Source of the DNA: Saprospiraceae bacterium
GTDB lineage: Bacteria > Bacteroidota > Bacteroidia > Chitinophagales > Saprospiraceae
Reading direction: 5' to 3'
Assembly: GCA_016717105.1 (NCBI GenBank)
Contig: JADKGF010000002.1
Location: forward strand, 166,001-230,000
DNA length: 64,000 nucleotides
Shown here in pieces: positions 9,827 through 17,772 of this stretch (positions within the stretch are counted from its first letter, which is position 1; each line of letters starts with the position of its first letter). Made by a program: the position numbers and the translations under genes. The notes under the pieces were generated by a model. The model saw nothing but the letters and a program-made list of their open reading frames with translations. It was not told where the DNA came from and ran no database searches.

Positions 9827-9865
9827 ATAACGAAACACACAATACAATAACTAATATTTCGTTAT
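9827..9865. repeat. 9-bp inverted repeat in the divergent promoter region
   Basis: ATAACGAAA at 9827-9835 and TTTCGTTAT at 9857-9865 are perfect reverse complements with 21 bases between them. The repeat overlaps the larger imperfect dyad at 9841-9877. The position between a repressor gene and the divergent operon suggests a protein-binding site, but no footprint can be inferred by eye. Confidence 0.4.
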
Positions 9866-9877
9866 AGTATTTGTATT
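9841..9877. promoter_or_regulatory. Candidate BlaI-type operator dyad
   Basis: AATACAATAACTA (9841-9853) and TAGTATTTGTATT (9865-9877) are inverted copies matching at 11 of 13 positions, with outer TACA...TGTA elements. BlaI/MecI repressors bind dyads built on TACA/TGTA, and a blaI-like gene starts 27 bases downstream. The site is well placed for autorepression and for control of the leftward operon. The region is very AT-rich, so chance symmetry is possible. Confidence 0.45.
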
Positions 9878-9904
9878 TTAATTTCATTCAAAATAAATAT
9901 TATT

Positions 9905-10255
9905 ATGACGCTGAATGCCCTTGAAGAACAAATAATGGAACTTTTTTGGAAGCTTGGAAAAGCATTTCCTAAAGAAATAATTACCTATTTGGAAGAACCA
10001 AAACCACCTTATAATACTATTTTATCTACGATAAGAAAATTGGAAAAAGATGGCTGGCTTGGTTACAAGGTTTTTGGAAAATCACACCAGTATTTTCCGA
10101 TCATCGGCAAAAAGCAATTTAACAAATCCATTTTCAGTAAATTTTTTAAAACACAGCTGGGTGGAGATAGGTCATCATTGCTTTCTTACTTTATGGAAGA
10201 AGAAAAGATTGACATCAATGAGTTGGAAGAATTAGTCAAATCACTAAAAAATTAA
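9905..10255 (+). CDS. BlaI/MecI/CopY-family transcriptional repressor
   Basis: 116 residues with the winged-helix layout of the penicillinase repressor family. It opens LNALEEQIMELFWKLGKAFPKEI; the recognition region is PYNTILSTIRKLEKDGWLGYKVFGKSHQYFPI, and a C-terminal dimerisation helix follows (EEEKIDINELEELVKSL). Family members repress target promoters until an M56 membrane peptidase triggers their cleavage. The next gene is such a peptidase, starting 3 bases after this stop. In Bacteroidota most BlaI/M56 pairs are not linked to beta-lactamases, and none is present here. The likely targets are its own operon and possibly the divergent phosphoesterase operon, with which it shares an intergenic region containing palindromes. 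Confidence 0.88.
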   Translation: MTLNALEEQIMELFWKLGKAFPKEIITYLEEPKPPYNTILSTIRKLEKDGWLGYKVFGKSHQYFPIIGKKQFNKSIFSKFFKTQLGGDRSSLLSYFMEEEKIDINELEELVKSLKN

Positions 10256-10258
10256 ATT

Positions 10259-11017
10259 ATGAATACTTTACAATCCATCTTGACCTTGATAGCTGACCAA
10301 CCTTATATGCTCAAGGCATCTTTTATCTTGTGTATCTTATATGGAGCATACTTCGCCTATTTTTCTAAAGATGCATCATTCACAGCAAATCGATTTTACT
10401 TGTTGGGTACTATAGTTTTGACATTTTTTCTTCCTGTAATCAGTTTTGATGTGTTTCCAGTATGGGTTAGGATTTCGGCTGCATCAGATAGTCAAATAGA
10501 GACAATAACTGCAACTCCTGATTTGTGGAAAATGATACTAAATAATAGTTTGTTTATCTTATATCTAGGTGGATTTGTTTGGATGATTTTTCGCCTGCTT
10601 ACACAATTGTTTAAAATTATTTCTGTTATTCATACGGCTGAAAAGTTTGATTGTGGTGACCATTTTCAAATAAGAAGTACATCATTACCACTTTCCAGCT
10701 TCCATCATTTTGTATTTGTACCAGATGATACTACAGATAGTATGTTATTAGATCATGAACTCATCCATGTTCGGCAGAGACACACAATTGATGTCCTAAT
10801 AGCTGAATTGTTCAAATGCTTTTTTTGGTTTCATCCTTTGGCATATTCCCTATCAAATAGTATTAAACTCAACCATGAGTTTGAATGCGATGCAATAATG
10901 TCCAATCAGTATTCTTATGAACGCTATGGCACCTTGCTTATAAAACACGCACATTCAAATGTGAATTATAAATTTATTAATCAATTTTCTTCATTTACTA
11001 AAAAAGAATCATCATGA
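10259..11017 (+). CDS. M56-family (BlaR1/MecR1-like) membrane sensor peptidase, N-terminal part
   Basis: 252 residues. Hydrophobic segments lie at about residues 14-35, 44-62, 96-116 and in the C-terminal half. The zinc metallopeptidase signature HELIHVRQRHTIDVL (HExxH) is followed by FFWFHPLAYSLSNSIKLNHEFECDA, the second typical M56 block. The family senses an envelope signal and inactivates the cognate BlaI-type repressor. The frame stops right after FTKKESS and overlaps the next gene at ATGATGA. An A6 run at 11000-11005 lies just before the stop. Adding one A would read FTKKRIIMMTHQKN and join the two frames, which matches how Bacteroidota M56 proteins continue. Either an indel or true slippage is possible. 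Confidence 0.85.
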   Translation: MNTLQSILTLIADQPYMLKASFILCILYGAYFAYFSKDASFTANRFYLLGTIVLTFFLPVISFDVFPVWVRISAASDSQIETITATPDLWKMILNNSLFILYLGGFVWMIFRLLTQLFKIISVIHTAEKFDCGDHFQIRSTSLPLSSFHHFVFVPDDTTDSMLLDHELIHVRQRHTIDVLIAELFKCFFWFHPLAYSLSNSIKLNHEFECDAIMSNQYSYERYGTLLIKHAHSNVNYKFINQFSSFTKKESS

Positions 11018-11481
11018 TGACACATCAAAAAAACAACCAAATTAGTCGCCATCGTCATTTACTAATGATACCGGCTTTGCTTTCAGTTTTTGCATTTTTT
11101 AGCTTCAGGACGTATTATATTCCTATCGAAGGTAAAACAAACTCTACAGAATTTACCGATACAATTCCTGCAAAAGGCGAGAAAATGGATACAATTTTTA
11201 CCATAGATCCTGTAACATTAAAGGAAACTATGACTGTGGTGAAAAGTGGTTATATTAATCCACAACTCGATGAATCATCGATTATTAACAGCCATCCTGA
11301 AATCATAACCTATTCGGACACATCTTATATTTTGGATCCTAAAACATATAAAGAAACTGCAAAAATTGAAAGCGGACGTATTATAAAAGGATACAAGATG
11401 CTGATCGACAATGAATTAAAAAGTAAAAATCCGGATCTTATGAAGATAGACCAATGGTATAAAAAAGGAAAACAAAAGTAA
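11014..11481 (+). CDS. Probable C-terminal part of the M56 sensor (membrane segment plus extracytoplasmic repeats)
   Basis: 155 residues if read alone. The start is basic (THQKNNQISRHRH) and is followed by one membrane helix (LLMIPALLSVFAFFSF), the layout seen after the peptidase domain in full-length Bacteroidota M56 proteins. The rest is extracytoplasmic and contains two similar copies of a short unit: DTIFTIDPVTLKET and DTSYILDPKTYKET, each followed by a Lys/Glu-Ser-Gly turn. No TonB box or enzyme domain is seen. It overlaps the preceding gene by 4 bases. I think it is the C-terminus of one ~405-residue sensor separated by a one-base deletion; a separate translationally coupled membrane protein is the alternative. 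Confidence 0.65.
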   Translation: MMTHQKNNQISRHRHLLMIPALLSVFAFFSFRTYYIPIEGKTNSTEFTDTIPAKGEKMDTIFTIDPVTLKETMTVVKSGYINPQLDESSIINSHPEIITYSDTSYILDPKTYKETAKIESGRIIKGYKMLIDNELKSKNPDLMKIDQWYKKGKQK

Positions 11482-11492
11482 TAATCTAAACA

Positions 11493-11530
11493 CCTCGGGC
11501 AATCGATCTAGATTGCTCGAGGTTTATATT
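11493..11530 (+). terminator. Rho-independent terminator of the blaI/M56 operon
   Basis: CCTCGGGCAATC (11493-11504) pairs with GATTGCTCGAGG (11511-11522) with one G-U pair and a 6-nt loop. A T-rich tract follows. It lies 11 bases after the operon's last stop codon. Confidence 0.8.
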
Positions 11531-11600
11531 TATAACTACGCAATTTTTCTTATAAATATCATCAAAAGAACTTAAGGGAGAAAACAACTCAGACTAATTT

Positions 11601-13160
11601 TTATTTTTTCGGAATCTTTGCCATAGCATATTCAGTAATAGCTGTAATACTTAGGCTTGGATTCACACCAGGATTGGCAGAGATCATAGAGCCATCACAA
11701 ATATACATATTGGTATAGTTAAAAACTTTATTGTTTTTGTCAATCACGCCAGTAGTTTCGTCTGCACCCATACATGCTCCACCTAAAATATGCGCCGTAG
11801 TAGGTATGCCGAAAAGTGACTCAGTATTCATTACCATAGCTTTACCGTTGATGATTTTTTCAGTTTTTTTGGCGAGTTCTTGGGCTTCTGCACTAAAAGC
11901 AGTTGGCGATTGACCCGTTTCTAATTTCGACCGAATCACACCAAACCGCGATCTAACAAGTTTTAGTGTCGAGTCTATACTTTCCATATAAAGCAAGATG
12001 TGGGTGCGTTTACTCCAGTCATCTACAAAATATATTTTAATATTATCTAGCGGATGCACTACAAAATCTTTTACCATACGGAAAAGGCGCACACCAAAGC
12101 TACTTCCACTGACCATTGGTGCCATCAAGAGCCTGAAGAAGCCAGAGCCTGATGCGTATTTTACGGGCTCAATGTGTCTGTTTTCGTCTATGTGTACGAT
12201 AGATCCGATGGCAATTCCTTCTGAAAATACCGCATTTTTATCAAAGGTAGTGACACCTATCAGACTCTCTGAATTGGTACGAATACCTTGACCAATACAG
12301 GAAGAAAGTTTAGGTAATGATCTGTTTTTTAATTTTAAAAGCAAGGGAATAGTACCAGTTACACCACCAGCGAAAATAATGCCTTTTGCTTTTACTTTCG
12401 TTTGTTTTCCGATCCAGCCGAAGGTATTTTTGTAAGTGATTTCGTATCCATTTTCACCATGATCACCAATGGGAATTACGTTTATCACCGTTTTTTCAGC
12501 TATGATTTTAGTACCATTCAACTGTGCAAGGTATAGATAATTTTTGTCCAATGTATTTTTTGCATTATAACGGCATCCTGTCATACAACCACCGCATAGA
12601 TTACATCCTGTCCGATTTGGACCATTGCCATCAAAGTATGGATCGGGTACTGTAATGCCTGTTTTGCCAAAATAAACGGCTACTTCTGTTTTTTCAAAAG
12701 CTGATCCTGGTGTTTCAGTAGATAATTGTTGCATGACTTTGTCGCTCCGGCTCATATATGGATGCCTTTCTGCTCCTAACATCTTTTTCGCCAAGGTATA
12801 ATATGGTTGCAATACTTGTTCCCAGTTATCGAGTCCTTTCCAATGTCCTGTATTGAAAAATGGAGATTTCGGTATCGGAAGCGTGTTGGCATAGACCAAT
12901 GATCCGCCGCCTACACCGACACCACTGAGTGCTACAACATGTCTAAAGAAAGTCATTTTGAAAATTCCCTTAAACCCAAGTGCCGGTAACCAAAAAAACT
13001 TAGGTAAATTCCATGTTGTTTTTGGGAAATCATCAGGATTGCGAAACCATTTACCTTTTTCTATAACCAATACGTTGTATCCTTTTTCAGAAAGTCTAAG
13101 TGCGGAAACAGCGCCACCAAATCCGCTACCAATGATTACAAAATCGTATTCATCTGACAT
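11601..13160 (-). CDS. GMC-family FAD oxidoreductase (cholesterol-oxidase-like)
   Basis: 519 residues. The FAD-binding Rossmann motif is at the N-terminus (FVIIGSGFGGAVSALRLSEKG), followed by GVGVGGGSLVYANTL. A Cys-rich segment (GCNLCGGCMTGC) precedes RYNAKNTLDKNYL, an arrangement known from ChoD-type GMC oxidases of actinobacteria. The C-terminal GMC signature carries the active-site His region (AHILGGACMG) and NPGVNPSLSITA. The enzyme is expected to oxidise an alcohol, possibly a sterol or other lipid, with FAD. It lacks a signal peptide. It lies 36 bases downstream of the malic enzyme gene on the same strand, so it may share a transcript. The substrate cannot be read from sequence. Confidence 0.85.
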   Translation of the reverse strand: MSDEYDFVIIGSGFGGAVSALRLSEKGYNVLVIEKGKWFRNPDDFPKTTWNLPKFFWLPALGFKGIFKMTFFRHVVALSGVGVGGGSLVYANTLPIPKSPFFNTGHWKGLDNWEQVLQPYYTLAKKMLGAERHPYMSRSDKVMQQLSTETPGSAFEKTEVAVYFGKTGITVPDPYFDGNGPNRTGCNLCGGCMTGCRYNAKNTLDKNYLYLAQLNGTKIIAEKTVINVIPIGDHGENGYEITYKNTFGWIGKQTKVKAKGIIFAGGVTGTIPLLLKLKNRSLPKLSSCIGQGIRTNSESLIGVTTFDKNAVFSEGIAIGSIVHIDENRHIEPVKYASGSGFFRLLMAPMVSGSSFGVRLFRMVKDFVVHPLDNIKIYFVDDWSKRTHILLYMESIDSTLKLVRSRFGVIRSKLETGQSPTAFSAEAQELAKKTEKIINGKAMVMNTESLFGIPTTAHILGGACMGADETTGVIDKNNKVFNYTNMYICDGSMISANPGVNPSLSITAITEYAMAKIPKK

Positions 13161-13196
13161 AAAAGGAGAAAATTTCCCTAAAATTAGTAAAAATCA

Positions 13197-14804
13197 TCAG
13201 TAAGAAGGATCATACATCATATTTTTGATATACATCCTGATATTTTTTGGTTTTTCTGCTTTCGCCAATCCAAGGTCATATAAATGATTTACCACAGATA
13301 CTGCAATCTCAAACGAAATCGTGCGTAATGTGGTCATCTTTGGATATAATGTGCCGTGATCGAGATCCGAAGTATGTATTTGTCTTGCGAGTTCAGCGGC
13401 AGCTATCAAAAATACACTATCAGGTAGATATTTGGCTTCCGCAGCTAAAGCAGCCAGACCTATTCCTGGGAAGATATAGACATTGTTTCCTTGACCTGGT
13501 ACAAACACTTGCTCACCGAGTGTCACCGGCTGAAACGGACTACCACTAGCGAAAACAACTTTTCCATTGCTATAAGCGTATGCTTCTTCGGCGGTACATT
13601 CAGCTTTAGATGTTGGATTTGACAAGGCAAAAATGACAGGTCTATCATTGATTTCTGTCATTAGTTCGATGATTTCCTTTGTAAAAGTACCTTTTGCCCC
13701 TGATGCACCGATTAAGATCGTTGGTTTTAATTCTTTGATTGCTTCTGCAAATGCCATAGGTTTGTGATCGTGTGCATATGGCATATTATGTGGTTGCAAT
13801 CCGGGACTATCCTTTACTAAGAGGCCATTTATATCTACAAACCAAAGTTTGGCTGCAGCTTCCTCCATGGTGAGTCCTTCGGCGACAAAAGCCTTTACCA
13901 TCAGATCTGCAATACCTGTAGCTGCTGATCCTGCACCGAGAAACATGATCTTCTGATTTATAAAATCGAGGCCTGTGATGCGTAATGATGTATATACACC
14001 AGCTAAAGCAACGGCAGCTGTTCCTTGGATATCATCATTAAAACAGAGGATTTGCTCTTGATATTTTTCTAATATCTTGTAGGCATTGGGTGTAATGAAG
14101 TCTTCAAATTGGATCATTGCCTTCGGAAATTTCTGTTGGACCGCGGTGACAAACTCATCTACGATTTCATCATATTCGGTACCTTTCAGCCTTTTGTGTG
14201 GATATCCCAAATACAATAAATCATCCAGTAGCTCCTCATTGTCTGTGCCCATATCCAACATGATAGGCATACAATATGAAGGAGCAATTCCAGCACCTGC
14301 AGTATATAATGAAAGCTTTCCTATTGGAATACCCATGCCATTGCAACCCAAATCACCCAAACCTAAGATACGCGAGCCATCGGTCACTACAATAACTCTC
14401 ACATCGTGCTCAGGCCAGTTTTCCATGATCTCTGCGATGTCACCTTTGTCCTCCGGCGTAATATAAAAGCCTTTGTCTATCCTGTAAATATGTGAAAATT
14501 GCTGGCAAACTTCACCTACAGTTGGTGTATAAATAATTGGAAGCAATTCGGGCAAATAATCGATTACTGTTCTATAAAACAATCTTTCATTGCGACCATG
14601 AAGTGCAGACAAGAAGATATATTTCTCGATATTCGATTCTTTCCTTCGTATATTTTCAATTACCCGTTGTTTTTGAATTTCCTGGGTGGAGATGGCATAT
14701 GGCAATAAGCCGCGTAGGCCAAAATTCTCTTTTTCTTCAAAAGTAAAAGCGGTTGATTTGCTCAATTTGCTATCTCTCAGTACTTCCAGACCTTTCTTTT
14801 GCAT
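13197..14804 (-). CDS. maeA: NAD-dependent malic enzyme
   Basis: 535 residues from the ATG at 14804; the frame extends 9 bases to a TTG, which I do not use. It matches the long malic enzyme family: the N-terminal domain carries FGLRGLLPYAI and IYTPTVGEVCQQFSH, the substrate/metal region QFEDFITPNAYKILEKY is followed by CFNDDIQGTAAVALAG, and the NAD-binding motif is FLGAGSAATGIADLM. Further on come ALSNPTSKAECTAEEAY and FVPGQGNNVYIFPGIGLA. It decarboxylates malate to pyruvate with reduction of NAD, linking the TCA cycle to pyruvate. Length and motifs are normal. It is transcribed divergently from mnmG, with about 170 bases between. Confidence 0.93.
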   Translation of the reverse strand: MQKKGLEVLRDSKLSKSTAFTFEEKENFGLRGLLPYAISTQEIQKQRVIENIRRKESNIEKYIFLSALHGRNERLFYRTVIDYLPELLPIIYTPTVGEVCQQFSHIYRIDKGFYITPEDKGDIAEIMENWPEHDVRVIVVTDGSRILGLGDLGCNGMGIPIGKLSLYTAGAGIAPSYCMPIMLDMGTDNEELLDDLLYLGYPHKRLKGTEYDEIVDEFVTAVQQKFPKAMIQFEDFITPNAYKILEKYQEQILCFNDDIQGTAAVALAGVYTSLRITGLDFINQKIMFLGAGSAATGIADLMVKAFVAEGLTMEEAAAKLWFVDINGLLVKDSPGLQPHNMPYAHDHKPMAFAEAIKELKPTILIGASGAKGTFTKEIIELMTEINDRPVIFALSNPTSKAECTAEEAYAYSNGKVVFASGSPFQPVTLGEQVFVPGQGNNVYIFPGIGLAALAAEAKYLPDSVFLIAAAELARQIHTSDLDHGTLYPKMTTLRTISFEIAVSVVNHLYDLGLAKAEKPKNIRMYIKNMMYDPSY

Positions 14805-14960
14805 TTTGTACAATTTTTTAGAAAAACAAGGGGCAAATGTCTTCCAATTTGCTTAATAATCATAATATTTATTGGCTTATTGTACTAAAAACACTTATTA
14901 TTAAACAATTACAAGTCTTTACTGCAAATTACGAATCTAAAATATTTCAAAGATGATATG

Positions 14961-14968
14961 TATCTTTG
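14961..14968 (+). promoter_or_regulatory. Bacteroidota -7 box (TATCTTTG) of mnmG
   Basis: TATCTTTG is an exact match to TAnnTTTG. It ends only 4 bases before the mnmG ATG at 14973, so the transcript should begin at or next to the start codon. No convincing -33 TTG element is seen. Confidence 0.6.
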
Positions 14969-14972
14969 CGCC

Positions 14973-16837
14973 ATGTTTCCAAAATACAATGTTATAGTAG
15001 TAGGAGCAGGACATGCAGGCTGTGAAGCCGCTGTAGCTGCTGCCAATATGGGTTCAAAGGTACTGTTAGTTACCATGAATATGAATACCATTGCCCAAAT
15101 GTCTTGCAATCCAGCAATGGGCGGCGTAGCAAAAGGTCAGATCGTTCGTGAAGTGGATGCCTTAGGTGGATATTCGGGTATTGTCACTGATTTTTCGATG
15201 GTCCAGTTTAGAATGCTCAATATGTCCAAAGGCCCTGCTATGTGGTCACCTCGAGCACAAAATGATCGTATGATGTTTGCGGCAAAATGGCGTGAAATGC
15301 TTGAGTCTCATCCTAATATCGATTTTTGGCAGGAAACAGTACCAGGCCTCATTGTCAAAAATGGTGTTTGTAAAGGAATCGTAACAAGCCTAGGTCTGGA
15401 AATCGAAGCAGATGCCGTCGTTCTGACCAATGGTACTTTCTTGAATGGGCTTATTCACATTGGCGAAAAACAATTTGGTGGTGGCCGTGCTGGTGAAAAG
15501 GCAGCTACAGGTATAACAGAACAATTGATTTCTCTTGGATTCGAATCGGGAAGAATGAAAACTGGTACACCACCTAGGATAGATGGACGATCATTGGATT
15601 ATTCCAAAATGGAAATACAATTGGGTGATGAGAAGATTGGAAAATTTTCATACACAGATACGCCGACTATACCTAAACAAATGCCTTGTCATGTCACTTA
15701 TACAAGCGAAGCTGTCCATGAAGCCCTGAAAGAAGGATTTGATAGGTCACCGATGTTCAATGGTAGAATCCAAGGTTTAGGTCCGAGATATTGCCCGTCG
15801 ATTGAAGACAAAATAAACCGATTTGCCGATAAGGACAGACATCAACTTTTTGTCGAACCCGAAGGATGGAATACTTGTGAGATCTATGTAAATGGCTTTT
15901 CATCATCATTGCCAGAAGATGTGCAATACAAAGCATTGCGACAAGTACCTGGTTTCGAAAATATGAAAATGTTCAGGCCGGGATATGCCATTGAGTATGA
16001 CTACTTCCCACCTACACAGCTTCAGATGAACCTCGAGACAAAATTGGTTAAAAATCTGTTTTTTGCTGGGCAAATCAATGGTACAACAGGTTATGAAGAA
16101 GCAGCATGTCAGGGCTTAATGGCCGGAATAAATGCACACCAAGCCGTGGTGGATAAGGAACCTTTCATACTAAAGCGTTCTGAAGCATATATCGGTGTAT
16201 TGATAGACGATCTAGTCAATAAAGGTACCAATGAGCCTTATCGCATGTTTACATCAAGAGCAGAATACCGCATCTTGCTTAGACAAGACAATGCTGATAT
16301 CAGACTTACACCTTGGCATATAAACTGGGTATGTTTGGTATGGAAGATAGACTGGAGCGAGTTAACGCCAAAATAGCCAATGTAGATAAAATCGAAACAT
16401 TTTTTGATGAAATAAGCGTAGAGCCTCAATTGATAAATCCATTGTTGGCTTCTATAGATTCATCATTGCTAAAGCAAAAAATCAAGGCTAAATCAATCGT
16501 AACAAGACCTAATCTAGGTATTGACGATATGCGCAAGGTCTTGCCGGATGTAGAAAGCTTTCTCAGCAATTTTGATGATGAAACAACCATGTTGGCAGAG
16601 ATTGGAATGAAGTACGAAGGTTATATCCGCAAAGAGCAAGAGATGGTAGAAAAGATGGACAGATTAGAATCCGTCAGGCTGGCAGACCATTTTGACTATC
16701 TAGGGCTAAAATCCTTATCTTTTGAAGCTCGTGAGAAGTTGCACCAAATCAAGCCTCGTACGATAGGACAGGCAAGTCGAATCAGTGGTGTATCCCCTTC
16801 AGACATTTCAGTTTTATTGGTTCATGTAGGTAGATAA
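14973..16837 (+). CDS. mnmG: tRNA uridine-5-carboxymethylaminomethyl synthesis enzyme MnmG (frameshifted in this sequence)
   Basis: The start is the ATG at 14973, which gives the family N-terminus MFPKYNVIVVGAGHAGCEAA; the upstream ATG at 14958 overlaps the promoter box. MnmG uses FAD and, with MnmE, modifies the wobble uridine of several tRNAs. Visible motifs are the Rossmann GAGHAGCE, SCNPAMGGVAKG, KTGTPPRIDGRS and GQINGTTGYEEAACQGL. At 16313-16314 the frame breaks after DIRLTP; adding one T gives LTPLAYKLGMF, the expected family sequence, and reading continues to 16837. The corrected length is about 621 residues, normal for MnmG. The C-terminal helical domain ends near DISVLLVHVGR. The break is most likely a one-base deletion artefact. 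Confidence 0.93.
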
Positions 16838-16844
16838 TTTCGAT

Positions 16845-17081
16845 ATGAAAAACACATACTGTTGCCCTAAATGTAATAATAGCGAGATAGCCATCATCGA
16901 AAGTGGTGCATTTAAAGGAAATCTATATAATACTGTTTCTTTTGGTTTGTCCACGATATACCTTACAAAGTATATTTGTACAGATTGTGGCTATTCCGAA
17001 AACTATGTAGATGATGTCAAAGACTTAAAAAAAATCAAAGATAAATACATAAAACCTGGACAGGGTAGTGATTTTGTATGA
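16845..17081 (+). CDS. Small zinc-ribbon protein
   Basis: 78 residues with two Cys pairs, YCCPKCNN near the start and YICTDCGYSEN in the middle, the usual spacing for a structural zinc ribbon. Between them are small and hydrophobic residues (FGLSTIYLTKY). It begins 7 bases after mnmG and probably shares its transcript. Similar short proteins annotated only as zinc-ribbon or hypothetical are common in Bacteroidota. No catalytic residues are apparent, so a nucleic-acid or protein-binding role is a guess. Confidence 0.7.
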   Translation: MKNTYCCPKCNNSEIAIIESGAFKGNLYNTVSFGLSTIYLTKYICTDCGYSENYVDDVKDLKKIKDKYIKPGQGSDFV

Positions 17082-17147
17082 GATGAGTTCGGAATGTAAA
17101 TCATAAGAATAGCGTTTGTAAAAACGAAAGTTGTGAAAATTTTGTTT

Positions 17148-17155
17148 TATATTTG
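17148..17155 (+). promoter_or_regulatory. Bacteroidota -7 box (TATATTTG) of the DUF433/DUF5615 pair
   Basis: TATATTTG at 17148-17155 matches TAnnTTTG exactly and lies 21 bases before the ATG at 17177. No well-spaced -33 element is seen. Confidence 0.55.
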
Positions 17156-17176
17156 TTTTCATATATACAATTTAAG

Positions 17177-17416
17177 ATGAATGATCCATTATTATTAAAC
17201 AGAATCACAATCATTCCTTCTCTTTGCCACGGCAAACCCACTATTCGAGGATTGAGATATACTGTTCAAAGCCTACTTGAATATCTAGCATCGGGAATGA
17301 CGTTTGGAGAAATATTAGCTGATTTTGAAGATTTAGAAGAAGATGACCTTAAAGCTTGTTTGGCTTTTGCAGCTAAAATGGCAGAAATTAAAAGCATAAG
17401 TCCATTAGTTGCTTAA
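17177..17416 (+). CDS. DUF433 (VapB-type) antitoxin
   Basis: 79 residues from the ATG at 17177. It has the DUF433 pattern: LLNRITIIPSLCHGKPTIRG, then LLEYLASGMTFGEILADFEDLEEDDLKACLAFAA. This is a small helix-turn-helix-like domain that pairs with PIN-like toxins of the DUF5615 family. The partner gene begins 2 bases after this stop. The pair has its own -7 box and sits between mnmG and fumC. The antitoxin is expected to bind both the toxin and the operon promoter. Confidence 0.88.
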   Translation: MNDPLLLNRITIIPSLCHGKPTIRGLRYTVQSLLEYLASGMTFGEILADFEDLEEDDLKACLAFAAKMAEIKSISPLVA

Positions 17417-17418
17417 AA

Positions 17419-17772
17419 ATGAAATTTATAATCGATGCACAACTGCCAAAAAGACTGGCATCATTCTTACTAGAAAAAGGTTATTTTGCTATTCATACAT
17501 TAGATTTGCCAAACAGAAATAAAACCTATGACAGAGAAATTATTGAATTATCACTAAAAGAGCAATTCATTGTCATATCCAAAGATGCAGACTTTTATAA
17601 TGCATATTTATGTAAAGGGGAACCTTACAAGCTAATATATTTAAAGGTTGGTAATTTATCAACATCTGAAATTATAATTTTATTTGATAAAAATCTGGAT
17701 GTAATTATAAATCAAATTTCGATTAACTATGTTATTGAACTTTCTAATAGAAATATTATTACTATTTTTTAA
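17419..17772 (+). CDS. DUF5615 PIN-like toxin
   Basis: 117 residues. The start MKFIIDAQLPKRLASFL carries the first acidic residue of the PIN-like fold (IID). KTYDREIIELS and FIVISKDADFYNAY (SKDADF) supply the other conserved acidic positions, and LIYLKVGN closes the core. The family is a Mut7-C/PIN-like group encoded with DUF433 antitoxins and predicted to be a ribonuclease. The gene follows its antitoxin directly. Length is normal for the family. The C-terminus is very Ile/Asn-rich, as expected for the AT-rich end of the gene. Activity has not been shown for this copy. Confidence 0.85.
   Translation: MKFIIDAQLPKRLASFLLEKGYFAIHTLDLPNRNKTYDREIIELSLKEQFIVISKDADFYNAYLCKGEPYKLIYLKVGNLSTSEIIILFDKNLDVIINQISINYVIELSNRNIITIF

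Noticed and set aside
9905..11481. The blaI/M56 genes considered as a beta-lactam resistance locus
   Set aside because: No beta-lactamase or penicillin-binding protein gene is nearby and the sensor has no visible penicillin-binding domain; BlaI/M56 pairs in Bacteroidota are commonly unrelated to resistance.
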